From: Arsukibacterium sp. UBA3155
Lineage (GTDB): Bacteria > Pseudomonadota > Gammaproteobacteria > Enterobacterales > Alteromonadaceae
DNA: 64,000 nt
NCBI GenBank assembly: GCA_002364615.1
Contig: DEYP01000025.1
Location: 124,001 to 188,000 of the forward strand
Reading direction: 5' to 3'
The notes beneath the pieces were generated by a model. That model saw only the letters and a list, made by a program, of their open reading frames with translations, had not been told where the DNA came from and made no database searches. This document shows positions 17,101-24,843 of the stretch, piece by piece. Position 1 is the stretch's first letter; each line of letters opens with the position of its first letter. The translations under genes and the position numbers were made by a program.

Positions 17101-17150
17101 TTGTACATGTTAAGGTTTGAGGCTATACTTGTCCTGTGAAACGTACATGT
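17101..17150 (+). promoter_or_regulatory. yefM-yoeB promoter and operator
   Basis: A -35 TTGTAC (17101-17106) and -10 TATACT (17124-17129) are 17 bases apart. Palindromic TGTACATG-type sequences overlap the -35 (17102-17109) and recur before the start codon (GTACATGT 17143-17150); a related GACATGTC lies at about 17087. YefM-type antitoxins bind palindromes with a TGTACA core, so autoregulation by the antitoxin or the complex is expected. Confidence 0.7.
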
Positions 17151-17159
17151 GGAGGTTGT

Positions 17160-17414
17160 ATGAGAATTGTGTCTTTTACTGAAGCAAGAAATAGCCTGAA
17201 AGCGGTTTTAGATTCCGTCGTTAATGACGCAGATACAGCAGTCATTACTCGCCGTGATTCGGAAGATGCTGTTGTTATGTCGCTGGACTACTACAACAGT
17301 CTGATGGAAACGGTTCACTTACTGCGCTCACCTGCCAATGCTGAGCATTTGAATCGCTCAATTGAACAATTCAAAGCAGGTAAGATAACCTGCAGAGACT
17401 TGATTGATGAGTAG
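17160..17414 (+). CDS. yefM: YefM-type antitoxin
   Basis: An 84-residue Phd/YefM-family antitoxin. The N-terminal DNA-binding fold begins MRIVSFTEARNSLKAVLD and continues to VVMSLDYYNSLMET; the C-terminal tail is the flexible toxin-neutralising part. The start is the ATG at 17160, preceded by GGAGG at 17151-17155. A GTG at 17136 would extend the frame but overlaps the operator. It neutralises YoeB and represses the operon. Its stop overlaps the toxin start (ATGAGTAG), giving tight coupling. Confidence 0.95.
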   Translation: MRIVSFTEARNSLKAVLDSVVNDADTAVITRRDSEDAVVMSLDYYNSLMETVHLLRSPANAEHLNRSIEQFKAGKITCRDLIDE

Positions 17415-17670
17415 TCGTTTGCTGTCATGGACTGACGAATCCTGGAGCGATTACCTTTATTGGCAAACCCAGGACAAAAAAAAGCTCAAACGAATAAACA
17501 AGCTTATAAACGACGTTAGACGCTCACCGTTTGAAGGTATTGGTAAGCCTGAGCCGTTAAAGGAAAACCTAGCTGGTTTTTGGTCCCGACGTATAGATGA
17601 TACGAACAGGTTGGTGTACGCAGTTGATGATAATACGATTACGATAATCTCGTGCCGTTATCACTATTAG
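17407..17670 (+). CDS. yoeB: YoeB-type mRNA interferase toxin
   Basis: An 87-residue RelE-superfamily toxin that cleaves mRNA at the ribosomal A site. Very close to the family pattern: WSDYLYWQTQDKKKLKRIN, SPFEGIGKPEPLKENLAGFWSRRID and a C-terminal SCRYHY. The catalytic Glu in the PLKENL region, the Arg in WSRRI and the penultimate His are present, so it is probably active. The ATG at 17407 is preferred over the TTG at 17404. Confidence 0.96.
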   Translation: MSSRLLSWTDESWSDYLYWQTQDKKKLKRINKLINDVRRSPFEGIGKPEPLKENLAGFWSRRIDDTNRLVYAVDDNTITIISCRYHY

Positions 17671-17755
17671 ACTCGGCCCTTGCAAAAGGCAGCTAATAAG
17701 TTACTGCACCGGAAAAATAACTCGTTGACGCTCGTCATTTTTCGGAGAGTAAAGC

Positions 17756-18169
17756 GTGAGAGCCATGAAAACAAGAATCGCAGCACTTGGTGTAATCTGT
17801 GTGTTTTTGACTGGATGTGCTTTTGTTCCTTCCGTCAAAAACAAGCTTTCGGTTCGTCCAGTTAAGTATGTACCGTGTTTGGAAAACATGGCGGCAAGTA
17901 CTTCTTGTGGTTCTGTTACCGTACCTCCAGATGAAGCGGAAGGTTTTGTCGTGATTGTTGGTTGGAAACGATATGAAGAAATCACCGAATCAGCAGGGCA
18001 AAAAAAGTTGATTCAAGAACAGATGCACAAGAAATTTCATGATTTCGCTACAAGTGAAGTAGTCTCCCGTGATTATTGCCATTTAGCAAGTGTGCCAAGA
18101 GATAAACAGAATATTATGCGCTGGGAAGGATCGGGAGATCGGGGTATCTATGTTGTTTGTACTGAGTAA
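17756..18169 (+). CDS. Small putative lipoprotein of unknown function
   Basis: 137 residues. An N-terminal lipoprotein signal (ALGVICVFLTGC) has a clear lipobox. The remainder is a small soluble domain with several Cys (including VPCLEN, TSCGSV, DYCHLA and VVCTE near the end), suggesting disulfides in the periplasm. GTG 17756 lies eight bases after GGAG; ATG 17765 is an alternative. No family recognised. It sits in the toxin-antitoxin patch and may be part of a recent insertion. Confidence 0.75.
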   Translation: MRAMKTRIAALGVICVFLTGCAFVPSVKNKLSVRPVKYVPCLENMAASTSCGSVTVPPDEAEGFVVIVGWKRYEEITESAGQKKLIQEQMHKKFHDFATSEVVSRDYCHLASVPRDKQNIMRWEGSGDRGIYVVCTE

Positions 18170-18275
18170 ATACTCTGACAAGCGACCGCACCGGACAAAT
18201 TCCCACCCTCACCTTTTGTGCAAAAATACGCACAAACTGGCAATGAATATGCCGTCTGGTCAGAGCCCAATGCAT

Positions 18276-18299
18276 AACCGCAACATGCTGCGGGTTTTA
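18276..18299 (+). terminator. Probable intrinsic terminator after the lipoprotein gene
   Basis: AACCGCA, a six-base loop and TGCGGGTT, followed by TTT. The T-run is short, so it is of moderate strength. It lies about 110 bases after the lipoprotein stop and just before the next ribosome site. Confidence 0.55.
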
Positions 18300-18311
18300 T
18301 AGGGAGAATTG

Positions 18312-18509
18312 ATGCAATCTACAATTAAGAAAATGTTATTTAATTTTGGCGGCTATTCTTTTTGGGTTCTACTGGTTTGCTGGGGCTCTCTATTTCTTGT
18401 TCTTAAGAGTTGCCAAACGCTTTGCCATCATACTGTTGTAAATACTGTTTCATCACCAAGTGGTGAGCAAGTGGCAGAAGCTTGTCATCAGTGTCTCAGA
18501 TCTTTATAA
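18312..18509 (+). CDS. Small membrane protein, possibly the front part of a frameshifted gene
   Basis: 65 residues from ATG 18312 with GGGAG at 18302-18306. One membrane helix (about 14-32) is followed by SCQTLCHH and SSPSGEQVAEACHQC. After about 18478 a different frame stays open to a TGA at 18589-18591 and would add about 37 residues (beginning KLVISVSDLYKARSIN). The original gene may have been about 100 residues and is now truncated by an indel. No family recognised. Confidence 0.4.
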   Translation: MQSTIKKMLFNFGGYSFWVLLVCWGSLFLVLKSCQTLCHHTVVNTVSSPSGEQVAEACHQCLRSL

Positions 18510-18629
18510 AGCTCGCAGCATCAATCCTAATGGTAGAAAAAGTGCTGACTTAAAAGTAAGTTATCAGTATCGTGAGCTCCAAAACCAATGACTAAATTTT
18601 ATCGCCAGCAAACAGCGCTGGCTGCGACA

Positions 18630-19232
18630 TCATCCTGCTGCGCGGCTTAACTTACGCCACAGATACAAGCCATACCAGGCATTAAACCAGAAGCCGCAAT
18701 AGACAATAGCGGTGACATACAACTCACGCGAAACATATAACGGGATGGCGATGGTATTGACCAGTAACCAGAACCACCAGGTTTCCAGCTTACGGTTCAT
18801 TAGCAAAAACTGGGCGATAAGGCTGAACATTAAAATAGAGGAGTCAATATAGGGGGCATAGCCATTGGTCAGGCTGTGCAACATAAAACCATGCGCCGCA
18901 GTAACAAGCAGTGCCAGCGCAGTAAACAGCAATAATTTTGTCGGGCGGGTGCTGCTTACCCGCTTGATGCCAGAGGCCCGGCCCCACTGATACCAGCCGA
19001 TAACATTAGTAATAATAAAAAACAGCATCAGCATACTTTCAGCATACAGCTGCACCTGAACAAATAATGCCGCAAATAAAGCGCAGCCAATAATACCCAG
19101 CCACCAGGTATGAATACTGTTTCGTGCCGCCAGAAATACTGCCAATAGGTAAAAACCATTAGCCGCATACTCAAGCTGACTGAGGCTAATGGCCTGCGTG
19201 ATATCAGTCAAGGCCATTACTGTGGTTGTCAT
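18630..19232 (-). CDS. pnuC: Nicotinamide (riboside/mononucleotide) transporter PnuC
   Basis: A 200-residue, seven-helix membrane protein with PnuC features: WWLGIIGCALFA, ITNVIGWYQWGR and the C-terminal FWFNAWYGLYLWRKL. It imports the pyridine ring precursor for NAD salvage. Its ATG shares a base with the stop of the aldehyde dehydrogenase gene (TAATG), so the two are coupled. The pairing suggests that NAD(P) supply and an NAD(P)-dependent dehydrogenase are made together; this is inference from context. Confidence 0.92.
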   Translation of the reverse strand: MTTTVMALTDITQAISLSQLEYAANGFYLLAVFLAARNSIHTWWLGIIGCALFAALFVQVQLYAESMLMLFFIITNVIGWYQWGRASGIKRVSSTRPTKLLLFTALALLVTAAHGFMLHSLTNGYAPYIDSSILMFSLIAQFLLMNRKLETWWFWLLVNTIAIPLYVSRELYVTAIVYCGFWFNAWYGLYLWRKLSRAAG

Positions 19233-20689
19233 TATTTATCAAGCCCACCCAGACACAGGTATTTAATGTCCATATAATCAGCCAGGCCATATTTAGACCC
19301 TTCACGGCCATAGCCAGATTGTTTTACCCCACCAAAGGGTGCAACGGGGTTGGATATCATGCCTTCATTAACACCCACCATGCCATAATGTAAGCCTTCG
19401 GCTGCCCGCCAGATGCGGCCAATATCCCGGCTGTAGAAGTAGGCTGCTAAACCAAATTCGGTCGCATTGGCCAGCTTTATGGCCTCTGCTTCATCATTAA
19501 AGCTTTGAATTGCCGCTACCGGGCCAAATATTTCCTGCTGCGCCAGTGCCATATCATTGTTGACGCCGGTAACTAAGGTTGGTAAATAAAATAGGCTGTC
19601 TGCTGCCTGGCGTTTACCACCACAATGTACCTTAGCGCCGTTTTCGGTTGCTTGCTGCAGCAGCTCGTCAACTTTGTCGCAGGCTTCGTCGCTGATCAGC
19701 GGGCCAATATCGACTTTATCATCGGTACCGTTGCCAAGTTTCAGCTTGCCAATAGCCTGTTGCAGTTTTTCGGTAAAGGCATCCAGCACTCTGTCCTGCA
19801 CCAGGATCCGGTTGGTACAGACACAGGTTTGGCCGGCATTACGAAATTTAGAGGCCATTAAACCGTCAATGGCCGCATCCAGGTCGGCGTCATCGAATAC
19901 GATAAAGGGGGCATTGCCACCCAGCTCCAATGAGACCCGCTTGACCGTGTCTGCACACTGCTTTGCCAGTTGTTTGCCAATGTTGGTTGAGCCGGTAAAG
20001 CTAAACTTAGCTACTCTGGGATCTTCAGTAAGTACCTTACCAATCGCTTTTGCATCGGTACTGACCACCACGTTAAATACCCCGGCCGGGATGCCAGCGC
20101 GATCTGCCAGTTCCGCCATGGCAAGTGCCGATAAAGGCGTAAGCTGAGCAGGTTTAACCACAAAGGTGCAGCCTGCGGCAAGTGCAGCCGCCGCTTTGCG
20201 GGCAATCATGGCATTGGGGAAGTTCCAGGGAGTAATGGCCGCGACCACGCCGACCGGCTGTTTTAAGACAATGATTCGTTGATCACTGCTTTTGGCCGGA
20301 ATAGTATCGCCGTAAACCCGCTTGGCTTCTTCGGCAAACCATTCCAGATAAGAGGCGCCATAGGCAATTTCGCCCTTAGCTTCGGCTAACGGCTTGCCCT
20401 GTTCCAGTGTTAACAGCAGACCTAAATCGTCCTGATGCTCCAGCATCAGTTGTTGCCAGCGCATTAATAATTTTGCCCGTTCTGCTGCCGGGCGTGCCGC
20501 CCAGTCAGCCTGCGCCGTATCGGCTGCGGCCACTGCTTTCTTTGCGTCTGCAGCTGTTGCATCAGCTACCGTGCCAATGATCTCGCCGTTTGCCGGGTTG
20601 GTGACATTAAAAGAACGCGCTGCGCTCTGCCAGTTACCCTGCCAGTAAGATGCATACTTTAATAACGCCTGATCGTGTAGTTTACCCAT
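19232..20689 (-). CDS. gabD: NAD(P)-dependent succinate-semialdehyde dehydrogenase
   Basis: 485 residues, the normal length for GabD. Cofactor and active-site blocks are present: [27 protein letters not shown], catalytic Glu in [20 protein letters not shown] and catalytic Cys in [13 protein letters not shown], ending in [17 protein letters not shown]. It oxidises succinate semialdehyde to succinate (4-aminobutyrate breakdown). Substrate choice within the aldehyde dehydrogenase family is judged by overall similarity. No gabT is seen nearby. Upstream, GGAGG overlaps the promoter-proximal region at about 20693. Confidence 0.9.
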   Translation of the reverse strand: MGKLHDQALLKYASYWQGNWQSAARSFNVTNPANGEIIGTVADATAADAKKAVAAADTAQADWAARPAAERAKLLMRWQQLMLEHQDDLGLLLTLEQGKPLAEAKGEIAYGASYLEWFAEEAKRVYGDTIPAKSSDQRIIVLKQPVGVVAAITPWNFPNAMIARKAAAALAAGCTFVVKPAQLTPLSALAMAELADRAGIPAGVFNVVVSTDAKAIGKVLTEDPRVAKFSFTGSTNIGKQLAKQCADTVKRVSLELGGNAPFIVFDDADLDAAIDGLMASKFRNAGQTCVCTNRILVQDRVLDAFTEKLQQAIGKLKLGNGTDDKVDIGPLISDEACDKVDELLQQATENGAKVHCGGKRQAADSLFYLPTLVTGVNNDMALAQQEIFGPVAAIQSFNDEAEAIKLANATEFGLAAYFYSRDIGRIWRAAEGLHYGMVGVNEGMISNPVAPFGGVKQSGYGREGSKYGLADYMDIKYLCLGGLDK

Positions 20690-20825
20690 ACCCCCTCCTT
20701 ATTCGAATAGCAGAAACTGTAAACCTGACTAACAGACAAGCTGGCAGCCACAGAGGTTCAGTCAATCTGTACTTTGTAGTGTTACAGTGTAGCAGCTCGT
20801 AAGGTATTCAATATAAACAGGAAGG

Positions 20826-20862
20826 CTGACGCCTGGTGCTGCTGCAACAGACCAGGCGTCAG
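20826..20862 (-). terminator. Strong hairpin after the second nhaD gene, probable terminator
   Basis: A 12-bp perfect stem, CTGACGCCTGGT / ACCAGGCGTCAG, with a 13-base loop, eleven bases past the nhaD stop. The T-content downstream on the minus strand is modest (CCTTCCTGTTTATATT), so it may also act as an mRNA 3'-end stabiliser. Confidence 0.65.
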
Positions 20863-20872
20863 AGAAGGGCAA

Positions 20873-22300
20873 CTAGGTAAAGCTGGCGGCATTTAACCAC
20901 AAATGCATGGCGACGCTGGCAAAATAGCCGAGCAAAATAACCGGCGCCCATTTCAGGTGCCCCATAAAGGTGTAATAGCCGCGGGCCTGGCCCATTAATG
21001 CCACCCCGGCAGCAGAGCCGATGGATAATAAACTACCGCCAACACCAGCAGTCAGGGTAATTAGCAACCACTGGCCATGCGACATATCGGGTTGCATAGT
21101 CAGTACGGCAAACATCACCGGAATGTTATCGATCACCGATGACATTAACCCCAGCACAACGTTAGCAATCGTCGGATTGCCATTGGCGTATAAACTGTTC
21201 GATAACAGCTCCAGATAACCAATATAACCTAAGCCCCCAACGCACATCACGACGCCATAGAAAAACAGCAGGGTATCCCACTCTGCACGGGCAATCCGGC
21301 TAAAGACATCAAACGGGACTATCTGCCCCAGTGAGCGAATGCGTTCCTGGTCGCCTTCCCGCTCGGCCATGGCCCGCTTGCGCGCCAGTGAACCGGGTAA
21401 GGTTTTGCGCAAAAAATAGCCAAAAAACTGCAACAACCCCAACCCGGTCATCATGCCGAGTACCGGCGGTAAATCCAGCCAGGAATGGTACAGCACTGCC
21501 AGGGCTATGGTAGCCAGAAACAAGGTTAGAATTCTAAGGGCACCGCGCTTCAGTTCTACGTCTTCTTGCAACGCTGCAGGGTAACGGCGCTCGACAAAAA
21601 AGCTCATAATAATTGCCGGCACCAGATAATTGACGACCGCCGGAATAAACAAGGTGAAGAATTCATTAAAGGTGATAATACCCGCTTGCCATACCATCAG
21701 GGTGGTAATATCGCCAAACGGAATAAAAGCGCCGCCGGCATTGGCAGCAATAACAATATTGACGCAGGTAAGATTAATAAAGCGCTTATCCCCCTCCGCC
21801 ACTTTCATCACCACCGCACACATCAGCATGGCCGTGGTCATGTTATTGGCAAACGAAGAGATAACAAACGCCAGCACACCACTGATCCAGAACAAGCTGC
21901 GGTAGCTGAACCCTTTGCGGATTAACCAGGCCCGCAACGAATCAAATAATCTCCGCTCCTCCAGGGCGTTGATATAGGTCATCGCCACCAGCAAAAACAA
22001 CATAAGCTCGGCAAACTCAAGCAGCGTATGACGAAAGGCATCTGCGGTAACGCCAGTAATACCATCCTGCATATAACGCCAGGCGACTAATGCCCAGATA
22101 ATGCCGGCAGCAACCAACACCGGTTTAGACTTACGCAGATGTATTTTCTCTTCTGCCATTACCAGTAAATATGCCAATGCAAAAAGCACCAGCGCAATAA
22201 TACCTACCGGAGAGCCGGTTAAATCCAACTCGCCAGTCGCAGCATATGCCACCGGTGTAAATACCACACAGACTATCAGCCACAGCAGCCACTGTTTCAC
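20873..22300 (-). CDS. nhaD: NhaD-type sodium:proton antiporter, divergent copy
   Basis: 475 residues, a multi-pass membrane protein of the ion transporter superfamily with an N-terminal signal-like helix. It is a close paralogue of the adjacent gene at 22395-23846 (blocks HTLLEFAELMLFLLVAMTY, FGDITTLMVWQAG and TAGVGGSLLSIGSAAG are shared). In the segment where NhaD proteins have SPIADNLTTALL, this copy reads SSFANNMTTAML, so the usual Asp is Asn152. Also GGAFIPFGD here against GGAFSPFGD in the neighbour. This change at a putative ion-coupling region may alter ion preference. It follows the other copy after about 95 bases and may share its transcript. Confidence 0.92.
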   Translation of the reverse strand: MKQWLLWLIVCVVFTPVAYAATGELDLTGSPVGIIALVLFALAYLLVMAEEKIHLRKSKPVLVAAGIIWALVAWRYMQDGITGVTADAFRHTLLEFAELMLFLLVAMTYINALEERRLFDSLRAWLIRKGFSYRSLFWISGVLAFVISSFANNMTTAMLMCAVVMKVAEGDKRFINLTCVNIVIAANAGGAFIPFGDITTLMVWQAGIITFNEFFTLFIPAVVNYLVPAIIMSFFVERRYPAALQEDVELKRGALRILTLFLATIALAVLYHSWLDLPPVLGMMTGLGLLQFFGYFLRKTLPGSLARKRAMAEREGDQERIRSLGQIVPFDVFSRIARAEWDTLLFFYGVVMCVGGLGYIGYLELLSNSLYANGNPTIANVVLGLMSSVIDNIPVMFAVLTMQPDMSHGQWLLITLTAGVGGSLLSIGSAAGVALMGQARGYYTFMGHLKWAPVILLGYFASVAMHLWLNAASFT

Positions 22301-22394
22301 GCGCTCACCCTCGGTTATATATTTAGATATCGTTGGCAGATGCCTATTGTAAATGAGCCCAGCTCAAATTCTCACGCAAATAATACAGTAATCG

Positions 22395-23846
22395 CTAACT
22401 TGCCAGACCATACTCGGCAAAACTGGCAGCATTGAGCCACAAATGCACAGCGATACTGGCAAAATATCCCAATAAAATGACCGGAGCCCATTTCAGGTGC
22501 CCCATAAAGGTGTAGTACCCTCGTGCCTGCCCCATTAGCGCTACACCGGCAGCTGAGCCAATCGATAACAGACTACCCCCCACCCCGGCGGTTAAGGTGA
22601 TAAGTAACCAGTGGCCATGCGACATCTCTGGCATCATCGTTAGTACCGCAAACATCACTGGAATATTATCGATTACGGCGGAAATAAGCCCTAACGCAAT
22701 GTTGGCGTAGGTCGCATCCCATTGGGTGTAAAGCACTGTCGACATCAGTTCCAGATAGCCAATAAAACCCAGTCCGCCCACACACATTACCACCCCGTAG
22801 AAGAACAACAGGGTATCCCATTCGGCGCGGGATACCCGGCTGAATACATCAAAGGGGACTATCTGTCCCAGTGCTTTAATACGCTCCTGATCACCTTCCC
22901 TTTCGGCCATTGCTCTTTTGCGAGCCAATGAACCCGGCAGAGTAACCCTTAGGAAAAACCCGAAGAACTGTAAGTAACCCAAACCGGTCATCATGCCAAG
23001 AACCGGAGGTAAATGCAGCACCGAGTGAAAGGCAACTGCGGTTGCAATAGTTAATAAGAACAGGCATAAAATGCGGATAGCACCACGCTTTAATTCAACT
23101 TCTTCGTACACAGCCGACGGTTTACGTTTTTCTACGAAGAAACTCATAATAATGGCTGGGATAAGATAATTGACCACCGAGGGTAAAAACAGCGCCAGGA
23201 ACTCCATAAACCGCAATACGCCTGCCTGCCACACCATCAGCGTAGTAATGTCACCAAAGGGGCTGAAAGCACCACCGGCATTTGCCGCTACCACAATGTT
23301 TACACAGCACAGGTTAATAAACTTCTTGTTGCCTTCGGCCACTTTCATTACCACGGCGCACATCAGTAGCGCGGTGGTCAGGTTATCGGCGATTGGCGAG
23401 ATAAAAAATGATAGTACGCCGGTTATCCAGAACAATGACTGGTAACTGAAGCCCTTACGCACCATCCAGCTACGCAGCGCATCAAATACCCGCCGCTCCT
23501 CCAGCGCGTTAATGTAGGTCATGGCGACCAGCAAAAACAGCATTAGCTCCGCAAACTCCAGCAGCGTATGACGGAACGCTTCTTCAGTAACCGTTGGCAT
23601 ATCAGCCTGAATGTAGCGCCAACCAATCAACGCCCAGATAATACCGGCCGCAACCAGTACTGGTTTGGATTTACGCAGATGAATCTTTTCTTCCAGCATC
23701 ACCAGAATATAAGCAATGATGAAAATAGATAATGCCACATAACCTGTGGTCGAGGCCGTTAACAGCAATGGACCACTGGCAGCAAAGGCAAAAGGTGAAC
23801 ATAACAACGCAAACAAACTAAACAGCATGATGCTGAACTTAAACAT
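22395..23846 (-). CDS. nhaD: NhaD-type sodium:proton antiporter
   Basis: 483 residues, NhaD family, typically exporting Na+ or Li+ in exchange for protons at alkaline pH. It keeps the canonical SPIADNLTTALL segment (Asp154), GGAFSPFGDITTLMVW, and the C-terminal PVMFAVL and GGSLLSIGSAAGVALMG blocks. The N-terminal hydrophobic segment resembles a signal peptide (SPFAFAASG), so the N-terminus probably faces the periplasm. First of two tandem copies. The pair points to a sodium-rich or alkaline habitat. Confidence 0.95.
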   Translation of the reverse strand: MFKFSIMLFSLFALLCSPFAFAASGPLLLTASTTGYVALSIFIIAYILVMLEEKIHLRKSKPVLVAAGIIWALIGWRYIQADMPTVTEEAFRHTLLEFAELMLFLLVAMTYINALEERRVFDALRSWMVRKGFSYQSLFWITGVLSFFISPIADNLTTALLMCAVVMKVAEGNKKFINLCCVNIVVAANAGGAFSPFGDITTLMVWQAGVLRFMEFLALFLPSVVNYLIPAIIMSFFVEKRKPSAVYEEVELKRGAIRILCLFLLTIATAVAFHSVLHLPPVLGMMTGLGYLQFFGFFLRVTLPGSLARKRAMAEREGDQERIKALGQIVPFDVFSRVSRAEWDTLLFFYGVVMCVGGLGFIGYLELMSTVLYTQWDATYANIALGLISAVIDNIPVMFAVLTMMPEMSHGHWLLITLTAGVGGSLLSIGSAAGVALMGQARGYYTFMGHLKWAPVILLGYFASIAVHLWLNAASFAEYGLAS

Positions 23847-23895
23847 GATTGGCTACTTCAAATTTAAACAACATAAGTAATACAATAAAACCAAC

Positions 23896-23924
23896 AACCC
23901 GGCGGGGTGCCGGGCTGTTTATTT
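23896..23924 (-). terminator. Hairpin between nhaD and the stress protein gene, probable terminator
   Basis: CCCGGC, loop GGGGT, GCCGGG, directly after the universal stress protein stop on the minus strand, with TTGTTGGTTTTATT following. On the plus strand GTTTATTTTAT follows, so it might act in either direction. Confidence 0.6.
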
Positions 23925-23926
23925 TA

Positions 23927-24781
23927 TCAGCGAAGAATTAACAAAGAGCATTTCGCTTTGCTAATCATGGCAGTCGTGGTACTGCCTACAATAAACTGAC
24001 GAATGCGGGAATGGCCGTACGCCCCCATCACCATCAGGTCAATATGATGCTCTTGCTGGTACTGGTTAAGTACCTCTTCCGGCTCACCACCTACTATGGC
24101 AATGCGGGTATCAAAACCAGCATTACGCAGAATGTGTGCTGCGGTTTCCATCTGCTGCTGTGCGGCTTCAATATTGGCGCCGGCCATCACCAGATGCACT
24201 GGCAACCCTTTACCGAGCGGACTGGCAGCCAGCATTTCCAGGCCTTTTAGTGCGGTGGCGCTGCCATCATAGGCCAGCATAATGCGTTGTGGTTCTTTAT
24301 AGCTTTGCTGGGTTAATAAAATAGGTTTATGCACACTGCGAATAACCTGCTCGACATGCAACCCCAGATGGCCATGGGCATCGGCACTGCTAAAGCCGCG
24401 TTTGCCCAGCACCAGTAACCGGGTTTCTTCTTCCAGCTCGACCAGGGTTTGTACCAGGGTGCCGTGACGCAAGCGTTCATCGACAGCGGCAACGCCGGCC
24501 TGCTCAGCCCGGCTTTTCGCGGCATCGAGCATTAGCCTGCCGCGCTCCAGCGCCAGCTTGCCGTGTTTTTCATCCAGCTCTGCTAACTGTTGCAGCAACA
24601 CTTCCTGCGAACCCAGGCCAATACTGCCGCTTAAATCCGGGGTATGGGTATGCTGTGCTTTATCCAGCACGTGAATGACGGCCATTGGCACAGTTAAACG
24701 GTTAGCTGCCCATACGGCATAATCACATACAGCTTCGGCATAAGGTGAGGCGTCAATACACGCCATTACTTTTTTAGTCAT
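23927..24781 (-). CDS. Tandem universal stress protein (two UspA domains)
   Basis: 284 residues made of two Usp folds (about 1-150 and 153-284). The second domain ends with VMGAYGHSRIRQFIVGSTTTAMIS, matching the G-2x-G-9x-G-(S/T) nucleotide-binding pattern. The first domain has a looser version (VLGKRGFSSADAHGHLG). Cytoplasmic, probably ATP-binding, linked to stress survival. It lies 62 bases after the SulP transporter gene in the same direction, so it may be co-transcribed and act with that transporter. Confidence 0.93.
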   Translation of the reverse strand: MTKKVMACIDASPYAEAVCDYAVWAANRLTVPMAVIHVLDKAQHTHTPDLSGSIGLGSQEVLLQQLAELDEKHGKLALERGRLMLDAAKSRAEQAGVAAVDERLRHGTLVQTLVELEEETRLLVLGKRGFSSADAHGHLGLHVEQVIRSVHKPILLTQQSYKEPQRIMLAYDGSATALKGLEMLAASPLGKGLPVHLVMAGANIEAAQQQMETAAHILRNAGFDTRIAIVGGEPEEVLNQYQQEHHIDLMVMGAYGHSRIRQFIVGSTTTAMISKAKCSLLILR

Positions 24782-24843
24782 TGTTTTGCTCCTGTCGCCT
24801 GGGCCAATTTAGCCCGAAATAGTGTTACTAACCTTACCTGAGA

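Noticed and set aside
17136-17159. Upstream GTG start for the antitoxin
   Set aside because: The extension overlaps the operator palindrome, lacks a ribosome site, and the ATG at 17160 follows GGAGG.
16766-18600. Integron cassette array
   Set aside because: Small genes in a row suggested it, but I could find no attC core pairs and no integrase in the window.
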